This document shows positions 1 to 8,426 of a stretch of DNA of 64,000 nt, one piece after another (position 1 is the first letter of the stretch; the number at the start of each line of letters is the position of its first letter). Origin of the DNA: Dyadobacter soli (lineage in GTDB: Bacteria > Bacteroidota > Bacteroidia > Cytophagales > Spirosomataceae); NCBI RefSeq assembly GCF_900101885.1, contig NZ_FNAN01000030.1, positions 19,674 to 83,673 of the forward strand, given 5' to 3'. The translations under genes and the position numbers were made by a program. The notes under the pieces were generated by a model, which had not been told where the DNA came from, did no database searches, and saw only the letters and a list, made by a program, of their open reading frames with translations.

Positions 1-307
1 TGCTCAGCGTGTCACAAACGCCTTCGATCATGTCGGCCATGCTGCGGTCGTTGGTAGCAGTCAGCAAGGTGTCCGCGATGCCGCTCATGAGTTCAATATA
101 GAAGCGCTTCATTTCAAAAACCTCCATATCCTTCGTCCAGAGGTCGATTTTCAGCGTTCCGCGGTGATAATGGTCCCACACACCGATCGCGATCGCGCGG
201 GTGTCGTTAATTCCCTCGTTCGGGTTATCGGTAGCGTCCCAAAAGATCTTTTCCGGTATATTTTTTTCGTCGAGTTCAACGGTGAAATGTATTTCTGACT
301 TTTTCAT
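1..307 (-). CDS. gldC: gliding motility protein GldC (3' end cut off by window edge)
   Basis: The reading frame starts at an ATG at 305-307 and stays open to the left edge, giving about 102 residues that begin MKKSEIHFTVELDEKNIPEK. The FWDATDNPNEG, IGVWDH and LKIDLWTKDMEV segments fit GldC, a small (about 110 aa) cytoplasmic protein of the Bacteroidota gliding apparatus. GldC is required for or supports gliding in Flavobacterium; in non-gliding relatives its job is uncertain. Only a few C-terminal residues should be missing. Identification is from recalled family sequence, not a search. It helps to place the window in Bacteroidota. Confidence 0.85.
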   Translation of the reverse strand, partial: MKKSEIHFTVELDEKNIPEKIFWDATDNPNEGINDTRAIAIGVWDHYHRGTLKIDLWTKDMEVFEMKRFYIELMSGIADTLLTATNDRSMADMIEGVCDTLS

Positions 308-342
308 ATTGAGGTGTTAATTTTTACAAAAGTAAGCAAAAC

Positions 343-1068
343 TCATTTGCCTGCCTGACTGAACACTTTTTTCAGCAAATCAGTCACCCGCGCACCCGGA
401 TTCTCGCGAATTTTCTTTTCCTCCTGCGCAATCAACACGTACATGCCGTCGATCGTCTTCTGCGTCGCGTACTCTTTCAGATTGGGATTCACCTTCTTTA
501 CCAGCGGCAACTGATTGTAAGTATTGACAATGTCGGCGTAGTATTCGGTAGCCTTATTCAAGTTCAACGTACTGTCCACCACCGGGAAGAAAGTCTTGAA
601 AAGCTCGTCGTTAGTCGATTTCTTCAAATATTGCGTCGCAGCATCGTCCTGACCTTTCAGAATACCCAACGCATCAGGTACCGTCATGGAAGTGACCGCT
701 TTAATGAAGATCGGCTTCGACTTTTTAGCCGCATCCTCGGCCGCGCGGTTGAGCGACAATGTAAATTTATCGACCTCAGCGCCCAGTCCCATTTTGCGTA
801 ATGCATCCGCCACTTTCTGTGCTTCCGGCGGTACTGCTATTTTGATCAGCTCGTTTTTGAAAAAGCCGTCGACTTTGGAAGCCGATTCGGAACCGTTGCT
901 GACGCCTATGTTCAACGCCTCCTTCAAGCCCTGAACGATCTCGTTCTCAGCGAGTCCCCCACTTTTACTGCCACCTTTTCCAAGCAGCTTACCGAGGTTG
1001 AACTGTGCCTGCGAAGCATGTCCTAAAAAGAGCCAAATCAGCGTTAACGAAAGGATTTTGTATTTCAT
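343..1068 (-). CDS. DUF4197 domain-containing exported protein
   Basis: A 241-residue protein whose start is placed at the ATG of MKYKILSLTLIWLFLGHASQAQ, because this gives a clean signal peptide ending at SQAQ; a longer frame reaches 1104 but adds a non-signal leader. The mature part (LGKLLGKGG..., LKEALNIGVSNG, PPEAQKVADALRKMGLG, FFPVVDSTL, NPNLKEYATQKTIDGMY) matches the all-helical DUF4197 family, which is secreted or periplasmic and has no established function. It lies 35 bp downstream of gldC's start on the same strand and may be independent of it. Identification of the family is fairly secure, function unknown. Confidence 0.8.
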   Translation of the reverse strand: MKYKILSLTLIWLFLGHASQAQFNLGKLLGKGGSKSGGLAENEIVQGLKEALNIGVSNGSESASKVDGFFKNELIKIAVPPEAQKVADALRKMGLGAEVDKFTLSLNRAAEDAAKKSKPIFIKAVTSMTVPDALGILKGQDDAATQYLKKSTNDELFKTFFPVVDSTLNLNKATEYYADIVNTYNQLPLVKKVNPNLKEYATQKTIDGMYVLIAQEEKKIRENPGARVTDLLKKVFSQAGK

Positions 1069-1131
1069 TACAATAGAGTTTGTTAATATTTCACTACGGT
1101 TCAAACGTACTCAATAACGATTAATTTTACT

Positions 1132-1139
1132 TATTTTTG
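1132..1139 (+). promoter_or_regulatory. candidate -7 box for cinA
   Basis: TATTTTTG fits the Bacteroidota -7 consensus TAnnTTTG exactly and lies 36 bp before the cinA ATG. No clear TTTG -33 box is seen at the expected distance, so this is only a candidate. Confidence 0.35.
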
Positions 1140-1175
1140 GGAAAATAACGGTCCCATTTAACCTGTTCCAAACCT

Positions 1176-2447
1176 ATGATTTCCTCTGCCAGGGCTGAAA
1201 TAATCACGATCGGTGACGAGATTCTTTTCGGCCAGATCGTCGACACGAATACGCAATGGATTGGCTCCCAACTGACTGACATCGGCATCCGTCCTGCGAG
1301 GAAAACATCCGTAGGTGACAACAGGCAGGACATTCTCGATGCGTTCACGCAGGCGAGCCAGCGGGTGAACGTGGTGATCGTAACGGGTGGCCTCGGGCCC
1401 ACGCGCGACGATATTACCAAACACACCTTCTGCGAATATTTCGGTACCGAACTGGAAATCAACCAGGACGCCCTGGCGCTGATCACCGAGTTTTTCGCCA
1501 AACGCGGCCGTGTCATGACCGAGCTGAACATTCAGCAGGCAGCGCTTCCCAAAAATTGTACCTACATTCCGAACCTCTGGGGAACCGCTCCGGGAATGTG
1601 GTTTGAGCAGGACGAGGTCATTTACGTTTCCCTGCCCGGCGTGCCTTATGAAATGAAGAGTTTGATGGAATTCGAGATCCTGCCGAGATTGAAAGCGCGA
1701 TTTTCGACCCACATTATTCAACATAAATCCATTCGCACGATTGGCATCGGCGAGTCTTTCCTGGCCGAGAAAATTGCCGCCTGGGAAGATGCATTGCCGG
1801 AACATATCAAATTGGCCTATCTCCCGCATTTCGGACAGGTTAGGCTGAGGCTTACCGGCACAGGTACTGATCAGGAGATATTGGAAAAAGAACTTGCGGA
1901 ACAAGTAGCATTAGTGTTGCCGCTAATTGAGGAAAACGTTTTCGGCTATGATTCGGATGAACTGGAAACGGTGATCGGTACGTTGCTGATGAATAACAAT
2001 GCCACGATAGCGACCGCCGAAAGCTGTACAGGAGGCTATGTAGCCAACCAGATCACGAGCATACCGGGCTCATCACGGTATTACGAAGGCTCCGTGGTGA
2101 GTTATAGTAACGCGGTTAAAATGAATGTGCTGGGCGTATCCAGTGAGACGCTCGAAGCATACGGCGCCGTGAGCGAGCAAACCGCCCGCGAAATGGCCGA
2201 GGGAGCACGCCGGGTGCTGAATACCACATTTGCCATTTCCACCACCGGCATTGCAGGCCCCGACGGCGGTACTGCTGAAAAGCCCGTAGGTACCGTGTGG
2301 ATCGCGTGCGCAACGCCCGAGGAGACATTTACCCAGTTGCTGACATTAAGGAACAACAGAAAAATCAATATAGAACTAACCTGCTCTTACGCCCTCAACC
2401 TGCTGAGAAAAACAATTTTAAAAACCACTCTGGCAGTTAAAGGATAA
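1176..2447 (+). CDS. cinA: CinA family protein (competence/damage-inducible protein, NMN amidohydrolase type)
   Basis: A 423-residue protein with an N-terminal MoCF/molybdopterin-binding-like domain (AEIITIGDEILFGQIVDTN, then VVIVTGGLGPTRDD) that in CinA carries ADP-ribose pyrophosphatase activity, and a C-terminal CinA domain (ATAESCTGGYVANQITSIPG, GVSSETLEAYGAVSE, STTGIAGPDGGTAEKPVGTV) that deamidates nicotinamide mononucleotide. Length and order match full-length CinA. The protein recycles pyridine nucleotide by-products in the cytoplasm. It stands alone, 64 bp ahead of the E2 gene on the same strand. Confidence 0.95.
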   Translation: MISSARAEIITIGDEILFGQIVDTNTQWIGSQLTDIGIRPARKTSVGDNRQDILDAFTQASQRVNVVIVTGGLGPTRDDITKHTFCEYFGTELEINQDALALITEFFAKRGRVMTELNIQQAALPKNCTYIPNLWGTAPGMWFEQDEVIYVSLPGVPYEMKSLMEFEILPRLKARFSTHIIQHKSIRTIGIGESFLAEKIAAWEDALPEHIKLAYLPHFGQVRLRLTGTGTDQEILEKELAEQVALVLPLIEENVFGYDSDELETVIGTLLMNNNATIATAESCTGGYVANQITSIPGSSRYYEGSVVSYSNAVKMNVLGVSSETLEAYGAVSEQTAREMAEGARRVLNTTFAISTTGIAGPDGGTAEKPVGTVWIACATPEETFTQLLTLRNNRKINIELTCSYALNLLRKTILKTTLAVKG

Positions 2448-2511
2448 ACGAAGATCAGGATCATGGAGGTAACGGACGCATGTTTTCCTTACCTTCGAAA
2501 AAACACCATTT

Positions 2512-3819
2512 ATGAAAATAATTGAAATGGTAATGCCTCCGATGGGGGAAAGCATCATGGAATGCACCGTGCTCCACCTGCTTGCAGAAGAGGGCGCCAA
2601 GGTGCGGATCGATGATTCCATCCTCGAAGTTGCTACCGATAAAGTAGATACCGAAGTACCCTGCCCCTACGAAGGAACGCTCACCAAATGGCTCGTCAAA
2701 GTCGAAGATGTAGTGCCTATCGGAAGCGCCGTGGCGCAAATCGAGGTGGCCGACAACGTGGTGGCACAGGATGCGGGCACGCCGTTGCTGGTAGGTGTGG
2801 AAGAAGAGGCTGATGCGGCAGTGGCAGCAACGGCCGCAGTACTTGAAAAAGACTTTCAAACGGCTGTAACCAGAACACCAGAGGTTGTTTACGAATATGC
2901 ACCGGCTGATACCGAATTCAATTCATTCTACTCGCCGCTGGTACTGAGCATTGCGCGTCAGGAGCGAATCCCGGTAGAGGAATTGAAGGTGATTAAAGGA
3001 AGTGGCCTGGAAAACCGGGTAACCAAGGACGATATTCTCACGTATGTTGAACATCGCCGCAAAAAAGGGCCGGCGACAGCACCTGCTCCTGCCGTTTCGC
3101 TGAATGGCAGCAACGAAATCATTGAAATGGACCGTATGCGAAAGATGATTTCGCAGCGAATGGTGGAATCCAAGCGAATTTCGGCGCACGTGACTTCATT
3201 CATCGAAACGGATATGACGCCGGTGGTGGGCTGGCGCGAGCATGTGAAGCAGGAATACCGCAAGAAAACCGGCGACAGCATTACGTTCACGCCTATCCTC
3301 ATTGAAGCGGTAGTGAAAGCCATCAAGGATTACCCGATGATCAACATCTCGGTGGAGGGCGACAAGATCATTAAAAAGAAAGACATTAACATAGGCATGG
3401 CCGTGGCCCTGCCGGACGGTAACCTGATCGTGCCGGTGATCCATAATGCCGACCGCTACGACCTGCCCGGCCTCGCACGCAAGGTGAACGACCTCGCAAA
3501 GCGCGCACGGGAAAACCGCCTGAAAGCCGACGACCTCGCCGGGGGAACATATACCGTTTCCAACATCGGCGCATTCGCCAACCTCATGGGCACGCCGATT
3601 ATCGTGCAGCCGCAAGTGGCGATCATGGCATTTGGGGCGATCAAAAAGAAGCCTGCCGTGATCGAAACGCAGCAAGGTGACCTGATCGGCATCCGCAGCA
3701 TGATGTTCGTCTCGCATTCGTACGACCACCGCGTGGTGGACGGCTCGTTGGGCGGCCTGTTCCTGAAACGCGTAAACGATTACCTCGAAAATTTCGACAT
3801 TAGCCGAACGATAATCTGA
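2512..3819 (+). CDS. dihydrolipoamide acyltransferase, E2 component of a 2-oxo acid dehydrogenase
   Basis: A 435-residue E2 enzyme. One lipoyl domain spans about residues 1-80, with the lipoylated lysine at K44 in EVATDKVDTEV; a peripheral-subunit-binding domain lies near 140-180 (SPLVLSIARQERIPVEEL, GRVTKDDIL-like segment); the catalytic CoA-acyltransferase domain ends with SYDHRVVDGSLGG, which holds the HxxxDG active site. No E1 or E3 gene is nearby, so the substrate (pyruvate, 2-oxoglutarate or branched chain) is not decided; a single lipoyl domain and MPPMGESIMECTV opening favour a branched-chain or pyruvate type. It overlaps the next gene by one base (TGATG), so translation is probably coupled. 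Confidence 0.9.
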   Translation: MKIIEMVMPPMGESIMECTVLHLLAEEGAKVRIDDSILEVATDKVDTEVPCPYEGTLTKWLVKVEDVVPIGSAVAQIEVADNVVAQDAGTPLLVGVEEEADAAVAATAAVLEKDFQTAVTRTPEVVYEYAPADTEFNSFYSPLVLSIARQERIPVEELKVIKGSGLENRVTKDDILTYVEHRRKKGPATAPAPAVSLNGSNEIIEMDRMRKMISQRMVESKRISAHVTSFIETDMTPVVGWREHVKQEYRKKTGDSITFTPILIEAVVKAIKDYPMINISVEGDKIIKKKDINIGMAVALPDGNLIVPVIHNADRYDLPGLARKVNDLAKRARENRLKADDLAGGTYTVSNIGAFANLMGTPIIVQPQVAIMAFGAIKKKPAVIETQQGDLIGIRSMMFVSHSYDHRVVDGSLGGLFLKRVNDYLENFDISRTII

Positions 3820-4352
3820 TGCTGAGATTGACCCTGGATATGGACGACGTGCTGGCGAATACCCACGAAAAGCTTGTCGACATTGTCCTCGCCGACTTTT
3901 CGACCACATTGGATCGCGCGGATTTCCAGAAAAAGGGATTGAGGGAATTGCTGCATCCAAAACAGCTTTCGAAGCTGCATAAGATTATGGACTCGCCGGG
4001 TTTCTTTGCGGACATTAAAGTGAAGGACGACGCCGTGGAAACGGTCCACAAGCTTTCCAGGTATTACGAATTGTTTGTGGCGACGGCCTGCATGGAGTTC
4101 CCGAACTCGTTCCGCGATAAGTTCGACTGGCTCAAAAAGCACTTTCCATTTATTCCGTGGACGAATGTAGTTTTCTGCGGGTATAAAAGCATTATCCAGT
4201 CGGATTACCTGATTGACGACCATGTACGTAACCTGGCGGCATTCAAAGGTAAAGGCATTCTTTTTTCATCCCCGCACAACCTCCGCGAAACGGCCTACAA
4301 ACGTGTGTCGAGCTGGAAGGAAGTATCGGAACTATTTTTGCACAGCGTATGA
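3819..4352 (+). CDS. 5'(3')-deoxyribonucleotidase-like HAD phosphatase
   Basis: A 177-residue protein opening MLRLTLDMDDVLANTHEK, in which DMDDV is the HAD nucleophile motif. The later ATACMEFPNSFRDKFDWLKKHFPF and DYLIDDHVRNL segments match the NT5C family, which dephosphorylates deoxyribonucleoside monophosphates, with DD as the metal-binding motif. The length fits the family. It overlaps the upstream E2 gene by 1 nt and the downstream response regulator by 4 nt (ATGA), so these four genes look like one transcription unit although the functions are not obviously related. Confidence 0.85.
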   Translation: MLRLTLDMDDVLANTHEKLVDIVLADFSTTLDRADFQKKGLRELLHPKQLSKLHKIMDSPGFFADIKVKDDAVETVHKLSRYYELFVATACMEFPNSFRDKFDWLKKHFPFIPWTNVVFCGYKSIIQSDYLIDDHVRNLAAFKGKGILFSSPHNLRETAYKRVSSWKEVSELFLHSV

Positions 4353-5026
4353 AACTGTTACTGATTGAGGACGAACCGAAAACATTGCAATCGATACGGC
4401 AGGGGCTGGAAGAGAATGGGTATGAGGTAGATATTGCCTACGACGGTCTGATCGGTAAGCAACTTGCACGAAGCAATGTTTATCAGCTCATTATCAGCGA
4501 TATTATCATTCCCGGTATCAATGGAATAGAGCTTTGTCGCGAAATCAGGAGCTGGGGCGACGAAACGCCTATATTAATGCTCACCGCCCTCGGTACCACC
4601 GACGATAAGGTAACCGGCCTCGATGCCGGCGCGGACGATTACCTGGTCAAACCATTCGAATTCAAAGAACTCCTCGCACGCGTACGTGCACTCACGAAGC
4701 GCGGCTCGACGGTTTCGCACACGGCGCAGGTTTTGAAATTTGCAGACCTTGAAGTGTCGTTAGATGCGAAGACCGTTTATCGTTCGGGGAATAAGATTAA
4801 TCTGACGGCTCGGGAATTCAATCTGCTGGTATACCTTATCCGGAACCAGGGAAGGGTTATTTCAAAGGTCGAGATTGCCGAGCAGGTTTGGGATATCGGT
4901 TTCGATACCGGTACCAATGTCATTGAAGTATATGTAAATTACCTTCGCAAAAAGATCGACAAAGATTATCCCGTGAAACTCATCCACACGCAGTTTGGAA
5001 TGGGTTATGTGCTTAAAGTAGAATAG
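4349..5026 (+). CDS. OmpR/PhoB-family response regulator
   Basis: A 225-residue regulator with a receiver domain (acidic pocket E7-D8, phosphoacceptor D51 in ISDIIIPG, T79 and K101 in LVKPFEF) and a winged-helix DNA-binding domain from about residue 130 (INLTAREFNLLVYLIRNQGRV ... VIEVYVNYLRKKID ... GYVLKVE). It starts inside the end of the preceding gene (ATGA) and is 3 bp ahead of its histidine kinase. The pair resembles the CusR/CopR-type metal or envelope-stress systems common in Bacteroidota, but no target gene is adjacent that would fix the signal. Confidence 0.93.
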   Translation: MKLLLIEDEPKTLQSIRQGLEENGYEVDIAYDGLIGKQLARSNVYQLIISDIIIPGINGIELCREIRSWGDETPILMLTALGTTDDKVTGLDAGADDYLVKPFEFKELLARVRALTKRGSTVSHTAQVLKFADLEVSLDAKTVYRSGNKINLTAREFNLLVYLIRNQGRVISKVEIAEQVWDIGFDTGTNVIEVYVNYLRKKIDKDYPVKLIHTQFGMGYVLKVE

Positions 5027-5029
5027 GTT

Positions 5030-6412
5030 ATGCAAATCCGCACCCGACTTACGGTTCAGTTTTCCTTGCTGGTAAGCGGTATTTTGCTGATCACCTTTCT
5101 GGCCGTCTACTTTTTTACCTATTATAATGTTACCGAGGACTTTTACGACCGTCTACGCTCGAAGGCAAAGTCGCAAGCCGAGCTTTTGCTGAAAGTACAG
5201 GTGCCGCTCATCAATGCGGAAGTATTGAAAGCCCTCGACGAAACCAACCGCGACCTTATTTACGACGAGAACATTTTCATTTTCGACGAAAAGAACCGCC
5301 TCATTTACAGCAACTCCACCACCCCGCAGCTCAAAGCATTGCACGTCTCCAACTACTGGCTCGACGAAATCCGCAAGGCCGGCCAGATCCGCTACGACGA
5401 CGGCGATTATAAAGTGGTAGGTCTTTATTACAAATATCCTTTCAATAAGGCCGTAGTAATGCTCGGCGCAAAGGATTTGTACGGCCAGGCCAACCTTTCC
5501 AACCTGAAAACCCTGCTGACCGTCCTGTACCTCATTGTGACATTTGTGGTCGCGATCGTGGGCTGGATATTCTCCAAGCGCGCATTAAGGCCCATTTCAA
5601 AGGTAATGAACGCGGTGGAAGGCATTCTGCCGCAAAAACTCGATACGCGGCTGAATGTACCTAACCAAAGGGACGAAATTGGTCGCCTGACGGTCACCTT
5701 CAACAAATTGCTCGACCGCATTGAAACAGCTTTTCAAATGCAGAAGATATTTGTCGCGAATGTCTCCCACGAGCTGAAAAACCCTTTGACGAAAATCAAA
5801 TCGCAGCTCGAAGTGAGCATGCTGAAAGAGCGGAACCCTTACGAATACCAGATGACGATCCGTTCGGTATTGGAAGATATCCAGGAGCTCGGCCAGCTTT
5901 CGAATACCTTGCTCGAACTCGCCAAGGTTAGCGAAGACCAGCGCGACCTGCTCACGGAACTCATCCGGGTAGACGACCTCCTCCTGGATTGCCGCCTGAC
6001 CCTGGCACAAGCAAATCCTGCGTACAACATTCAACTCAATTTCGACGAACTGCCCGAGGATGATACCTGGCTTGAAATCACGGGGAACACGACTTTGCTC
6101 AAAACCGCATTCCTGAACCTGATGGACAATGCCTGCAAGTTTTCGGACGATAATGCGGTGAATGTTTGCCTGCACCCGTCACGCGGGCAGCTTGCACTTA
6201 CATTTGCAGACAATGGGAAGGGAATCCCGGAGAAAGACAAAAGCCTCGTTTTCCAGCCCTTCTACCGCTCCGACAACACGGCTAACATCAAAGGCTACGG
6301 CATCGGACTCTCGCTCGTAGAGCGCATTGTGAAGCTCCACAACGGCAACATCAGCATTCTGTCGAACATCCCGAAAGGCACCACGTTCCGCCTGACTTTT
6401 TTGCGCCTTTAA
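5030..6412 (+). CDS. membrane sensor histidine kinase
   Basis: A 460-residue partner of the preceding regulator. It has a first membrane helix at about 9-30, a periplasmic sensor region of about 125 residues, a second helix near 165-185 (LLTVLYLIVTFVVAIVGWIF), a HAMP domain, a HisKA domain with phosphoacceptor H247 in NVSHELKNPLTKI, and a HATPase domain with N (NLMDNACKF), G1 (FADNGKGIPEKD) and G2 (GYGIGLSLV) boxes. The architecture and length are typical for a CusS-like kinase. The periplasmic domain suggests sensing of an envelope signal. It ends the E2-to-kinase run and is followed by a terminator. Confidence 0.93.
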   Translation: MQIRTRLTVQFSLLVSGILLITFLAVYFFTYYNVTEDFYDRLRSKAKSQAELLLKVQVPLINAEVLKALDETNRDLIYDENIFIFDEKNRLIYSNSTTPQLKALHVSNYWLDEIRKAGQIRYDDGDYKVVGLYYKYPFNKAVVMLGAKDLYGQANLSNLKTLLTVLYLIVTFVVAIVGWIFSKRALRPISKVMNAVEGILPQKLDTRLNVPNQRDEIGRLTVTFNKLLDRIETAFQMQKIFVANVSHELKNPLTKIKSQLEVSMLKERNPYEYQMTIRSVLEDIQELGQLSNTLLELAKVSEDQRDLLTELIRVDDLLLDCRLTLAQANPAYNIQLNFDELPEDDTWLEITGNTTLLKTAFLNLMDNACKFSDDNAVNVCLHPSRGQLALTFADNGKGIPEKDKSLVFQPFYRSDNTANIKGYGIGLSLVERIVKLHNGNISILSNIPKGTTFRLTFLRL

Positions 6413-6539
6413 GCAAATTCTAACTTTTTATTAACGCCTTTTTAAGTATTGTTGATCTTATTTGTAATGTCGACAGGGCGAAACAAAAGTCCGGACGGCA
6501 AATTCCAAGGATTTCATTTTTTGTGGTGTTAATAAGCAG

Positions 6540-6575
6540 ATTGGCAGGCGTCTCTCACGTCTGCCAATTTTTTTT
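6540..6575 (+). terminator. rho-independent terminator after the histidine kinase
   Basis: An 11-bp stem (ATTGGCAGGCG with CGTCTGCCAAT, one G-U pair) with a 7-nt loop is followed directly by eight T residues. It lies 127 bp after the kinase stop. Confidence 0.85.
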
Positions 6576-6732
6576 GTCATGTATGGTCAAGTGTTGTCAT
6601 TTGTAGTCAAGAATTGTCAGGTATGGATTGGAGTGAAGTGAAAAGGGAGGAGAAAGTGGCCGAACGACCGATTTCTCCTCCCTTTGTATTAATTACAACA
6701 CTTGACTACACCTGACCATAAATGACAACACC
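6576..6732. repeat. period-10 GTCA repeat element, copy 1, with central hairpin
   Basis: Five GTCA tetramers start at 6576, 6586, 6596, 6606 and 6616, exactly ten bases apart; three inverted copies (TGAC) follow at 6703, 6713 and 6723, also ten apart. Between them lies a perfect 14-bp inverted repeat, 6642-6655 with 6672-6685 (AAAGGGAGGAGAAA), 16-nt loop. The element fills the space between the convergent kinase and desaturase genes, starting directly in the T-run of the kinase terminator. Units vary at the other six positions (for example GTCATGTATG, GTCAAGTGTT). A related copy is at 8319-8416. Function unknown. Confidence 0.8.
6642..6685. terminator. perfect 14-bp hairpin, possible bidirectional terminator
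   Basis: AAAGGGAGGAGAAA at 6642-6655 pairs with TTTCTCCTCCCTTT at 6672-6685. It sits between convergent genes and is bounded by short A and T runs on both strands, which would suit a bidirectional terminator. It is enclosed by the GTCA repeats. Confidence 0.45.
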
Positions 6733-6749
6733 GGTACTGGCATCGCACA

Positions 6750-7496
6750 TTAGTGCTTCTTTCGAATCTCGATAATCTTCAACTTATTCAGCAGCTTGAT
6801 CACCGGGTAAGTCGGATCGACTTCGAACCATTTTGAACCGAAGTTGATCGAGTTCGGGCGTTTGTGGTGGTTATTCTGGAACAGCTCGCCCATCATCAGG
6901 AAGTCGAAGATCAGGGAGTTTTTAGACTTGTCGTCATTATCGAAGTTCTGGTAACCATATTTATGTCCGCTCCAATTGACGATCGCGCCGTGGATCGGGC
7001 CCATCAGGAAGTGGATCGGCAGCAGGAAGAAGAACGCCCAGTGCATATCCAGGTAAATGTAGGCAAGCACATAGAACACAATGTACAAAACAGCCCAGCC
7101 CGCTCTCGAAATCCAGGAATCACCCAGTTTTTCGATCAGTCTCCATTCCGGATAATTGCGTTCGAACCGGTTTTCGATGGCACGTTTGCGGTTCAATACG
7201 GCGTTGTAAATATTTTTAGTCTCCCACATCATCGTGAACACGTTTTTGGTGTGGTGCGGTGAATGCGGGTCTTTATCGGTATCGCTGAATGCGTGGTGCA
7301 TGCGGTGCAGGATCGCATATGCACGCGGGCTCAGGTAGGAAGAACCTTGTGAAAGATAGGTGAGCAAATAGAAGAACCGTTCCCACGGCTTGCTCATTAT
7401 GAACATCTTATGAGCGGAATAGCGGTGCAGGAAAAAGGTTTGACAGAATAGTGACAAATACCAATGTACAACAAATACAATCAGAACAATATACAT
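6750..7496 (-). CDS. acyl-CoA desaturase / fatty acid desaturase
   Basis: A 248-residue integral membrane desaturase. The three histidine boxes of the delta-9 type are present: HRYSAH near the N-terminus, HRMHHAF in the middle and NNHHKRP near the C-terminus; together they bind the di-iron centre. About four membrane helices are visible (for example IVLIVFVVHWYLSLF and the AYIYLDMHWAFFFLLP region). I start at the ATG of MYIVLIVFVVHWY; an in-frame TTG at 7533-7535 would add 13 residues. The enzyme introduces a double bond into membrane fatty acyl chains, a usual means of adjusting fluidity. It is a single gene, convergent with the kinase. Confidence 0.9.
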   Translation of the reverse strand: MYIVLIVFVVHWYLSLFCQTFFLHRYSAHKMFIMSKPWERFFYLLTYLSQGSSYLSPRAYAILHRMHHAFSDTDKDPHSPHHTKNVFTMMWETKNIYNAVLNRKRAIENRFERNYPEWRLIEKLGDSWISRAGWAVLYIVFYVLAYIYLDMHWAFFFLLPIHFLMGPIHGAIVNWSGHKYGYQNFDNDDKSKNSLIFDFLMMGELFQNNHHKRPNSINFGSKWFEVDPTYPVIKLLNKLKIIEIRKKH

Positions 7497-7626
7497 GGAA
7501 CGGCGGAAAAATTTAATGTGCTGAACTTTGTACAAAAGTAAGTGCCAAAGGTTAGAAAACCGAAATTTCCCAAACTAAATTTGGAATATAGCCATAGGCA
7601 ATACCTACCTCCGAACCAGCCCCCGC

Positions 7627-8286
7627 CTACTCTATCATGAATGCGTAGCTGAGCAGGTTCGCCCCCATTTGCAATGCCTTACGTCGCATTTCCTCGGGGT
7701 CGTTGTAGACGCTCTGATCTTCCCAACCATTACCAAGGTCTGTTTCGTAGCTGTAATAGCAGATCAGCCTTCCCTGCCATATGAGCCCGAATCCTTGTGG
7801 CTGCTTGCCGTCGTGCTCGTGTACTTTCGGGAGGCCGTCGGGAAATTTGTATTTCATGTTGTAGATCTGATGATCGTACGGCAGCTCCACAAATGAAAGC
7901 TCGGGGAAAACCTTTTTCATTTCGCGGCGGATAAACTGGTCGAGGCCATAGTTGTCATCCACATGCAAAAAACCGCCCGAAAGCAGATAATTCCGCAAAT
8001 TCTGCGCCTCGGCATCTGTGAAAACCACATTGCCGTGCCCGGTCATGTGTACGAACGGGTACGAGAAAATGTCGGGGCTACCCACTTCCACAACGTCTTC
8101 CGCAGGGTTGATATTCATTTTCAATTCCGCATTGCAGAACTTGATCAGGTTCGGCAGCGACGTTTTATTGGCATACCAATCGCCCCCACCGCCGTATTTC
8201 AGCTTGGCGATCTTCAATGACGATTGCCCGAACGATGCAATGGCGGTGCAGAACAGGAGGGCGATAACGAGGAGGCGGGCGTTCAT
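7627..8286 (-). CDS. DUF4159 domain-containing exported protein
   Basis: A 219-residue protein with an N-terminal signal peptide (MNARLLVIALLFCTAIASFGQ). The rest matches DUF4159: KLKYGGGGDWYANKTSLPNL, the PFVHMTGHGNV segment, GGFLHVDDNYGLD and the LPYDHQIYNMKYKFP motif. DUF4159 has a flavodoxin/GATase-like fold and is often a periplasmic domain next to MoxR-type AAA and von Willebrand genes; here no such genes are present. Function is unknown. It follows rsmE on the same strand with the second GTCA element between them. Confidence 0.85.
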   Translation of the reverse strand: MNARLLVIALLFCTAIASFGQSSLKIAKLKYGGGGDWYANKTSLPNLIKFCNAELKMNINPAEDVVEVGSPDIFSYPFVHMTGHGNVVFTDAEAQNLRNYLLSGGFLHVDDNYGLDQFIRREMKKVFPELSFVELPYDHQIYNMKYKFPDGLPKVHEHDGKQPQGFGLIWQGRLICYYSYETDLGNGWEDQSVYNDPEEMRRKALQMGANLLSYAFMIE

Positions 8287-8318
8287 AATTTTGAATGAGT
8301 GAATAAATGAATGAAAAA

Positions 8319-8416
8319 GTCAGGTACTGTCAGGGGTGGTCAGGTATTGTTTAACTATCCCTGACAATTACATGACGACTCTTGACAATTGCATGACAAC
8401 ATCTGACCTAATGACC
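8319..8416. repeat. period-10 GTCA repeat element, copy 2
   Basis: Three GTCA tetramers start at 8319, 8329 and 8339; six inverted copies (TGAC) start at 8362, 8373, 8383, 8394, 8404 and 8412, spaced mostly 10 or 11 bases. The two arms can fold onto each other imperfectly. Direct:inverted counts are 3:6 here and 5:3 in copy 1. It occupies nearly the whole space between the rsmE stop (8427) and the DUF4159 start (8286). No reading frame of note is seen. Confidence 0.75.
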
Positions 8417-8426
8417 ATTTACTTCG

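Noticed and set aside
6576..6732. GTCA repeats as a CRISPR array or minisatellite coding region
   Set aside because: The repeat unit is 10 bp, no unique spacers are present, and no open frame covers them on either strand.
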